Source of the DNA: Labilibaculum antarcticum
GTDB taxonomy: Bacteria; Bacteroidota; Bacteroidia; Bacteroidales; Marinifilaceae
Length of the DNA stretch: 64,000 nt
NCBI RefSeq assembly: GCF_002356295.1
Contig: NZ_AP018042.1
Span: 2,140,361-2,204,360, forward strand
Direction of reading: 5' to 3'
A program made the translations under genes and the position numbers. This document shows, in pieces, positions 63,430 to 64,000 of the stretch (positions within the stretch are counted from its first letter, which is position 1; the number at the start of each line of letters is the position of its first letter). Under the pieces are notes generated by a model. The model made no database searches, was not told the DNA's origin, and worked only from the letters and a program-made list of their open reading frames with translations.

Positions 63430-64000
63430 ATGATTACAAATCTAGAAAACATTCTTTCTGATAGTGCGAAAAGCATGAAACGATCTGTTATCAGAGAGTT
63501 ACTAAAGTTGACGCAAAAACCAGAAATAATCTCTTTTGCTGGTGGGCTACCTGCTCCCAACACTTTTCCTATTGAAGAATTAAAACAAATCAGCAATGAA
63601 GTTTTAGAGGAAGATGGAAGTGCTGCCTTGCAGTATGGAGCAACCGAAGGAGATCCCAGACTTCGTGAAATTCTAACGGAGAGATACCAAAAGCAAGGAT
63701 TAAACATCTCTACTGAAAATCTGGTGATTCTAACCTCATCGCAACAAGGACTTGATTTAGCGGGAAAAATATTTCTGAACCGAGGGGATAAATTTATTTG
63801 TGGACTGCCTAGCTATTTGGGTGGTTTAGGTGCTTTTTCAAGCTATGGAGGCATTCCGATAGGAATCAAATTTGATAAATATGGGATGCGTTCTGATTTA
63901 TTAGAAGAGACTTTGGCAAGAATGCTTGAAGATAAAAACCTACCGAAGTTCATTTATGTAATTCCTGACTTTCAAAACCCTGCGGGCATCACCATGCCTG
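63430..64000 (+). CDS. PLP-dependent aminotransferase (class I/II), N-terminal part
   Basis: The gene starts at 63430 after a strong AAGGGGGAATA ribosome site and runs off the right edge; 190 codons are visible. The sequence IISFAGGLPAPNTFPIEELK with ALQYGATEGDPRLREILTER and LTSSQQGLDLAGKIFLNRGD is typical of the 2-aminoadipate/LysN and multi-substrate aminotransferase group, and IPDFQNPAGITMP is the segment just before the active-site lysine, which lies outside. It transfers amino groups between an amino acid and a 2-oxo acid. Lies tandem to the cyclase-HD gene, 160 bases behind it. Confidence 0.9.
   Translation, partial: MITNLENILSDSAKSMKRSVIRELLKLTQKPEIISFAGGLPAPNTFPIEELKQISNEVLEEDGSAALQYGATEGDPRLREILTERYQKQGLNISTENLVILTSSQQGLDLAGKIFLNRGDKFICGLPSYLGGLGAFSSYGGIPIGIKFDKYGMRSDLLEETLARMLEDKNLPKFIYVIPDFQNPAGITMP

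Overview
The window looks like a chromosomal piece of a low-GC member of the Bacteroidota, probably a marine or sediment Bacteroidales/Marinilabiliales-type organism. This rests on a PorZ-like type IX secretion protein with a C-terminal sorting-type domain next to recO, DUF4402 surface proteins, a GH130/GT4 cluster, weak Shine-Dalgarno signals and A/T-rich intergenic DNA. Species assignment is inference. Most genes lie on the minus strand.

Layout. 0-8 kb: a truncated 2-hydroxyacid dehydrogenase, an isoprenoid-synthase-fold protein, a YcaQ-type DNA glycosylase, a MarR regulator, and a compact operon of GNAT acetyltransferase, M20 amidohydrolase, alanine racemase and an alanine/ornithine racemase-family protein. 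8.6-13.6 kb: a plus-strand trio of two GT4 glycosyltransferases and a GH130 enzyme. 13.7-22 kb: an accessory stretch with a triple-RidA protein, a drug/metabolite transporter, lipoproteins (one with four Big_2 repeats flanked by a perfect 60-bp direct repeat) and many dispersed intergenic repeats. 22-25 kb: a stress-type cluster (sll1863-like coiled coil, coiled-coil lipoprotein, two tiny membrane proteins, a universal stress protein) with a shared upstream element, then a pyruvate-oxidase-like gene remnant. 25.7-35 kb: APC permease, HflC/HflK, DUF302 protein, iron-sulfur flavoprotein, alarmone synthetase, Crp/Fnr regulator, MATE exporter.

35-43 kb is a signalling block: a receiver-kinase-receiver hybrid, a stand-alone receiver, a 1053-residue PAS kinase with three nearly identical PAS copies, and a kinase broken by one base in a ten-T tract. 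The two kinase transcription units starting at 40973 and 43018 have similar structured 5' leaders. 44.7-50 kb holds a chaperone-usher-like surface fibre operon: DUF4402 subunit, hairpin, PapD-like chaperone, second DUF4402 protein, and an usher-like outer-membrane protein ending in SPOR-type domains. 50.6-54 kb has a methyltransferase, a seven-helix sensor kinase and a duplicated fragment of that kinase's 3' end. 54-61.6 kb: AMP-forming acyl-CoA ligase with an XRE-cupin regulator, tRNA-Arg, recO, porZ, rdgB and a universal stress protein. 61.7-64 kb: an adenylate cyclase-HD fusion and a truncated aminotransferase.

The most unusual items are the SPOR-tailed usher operon, the paired kinase leaders, the triple RidA protein inserted between two copies of the GH130 3' end, and a family of intergenic repeats pairing a terminator hairpin with sequence resembling a tRNA 3' end. 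No CRISPR array, phage or complete insertion sequence was seen.
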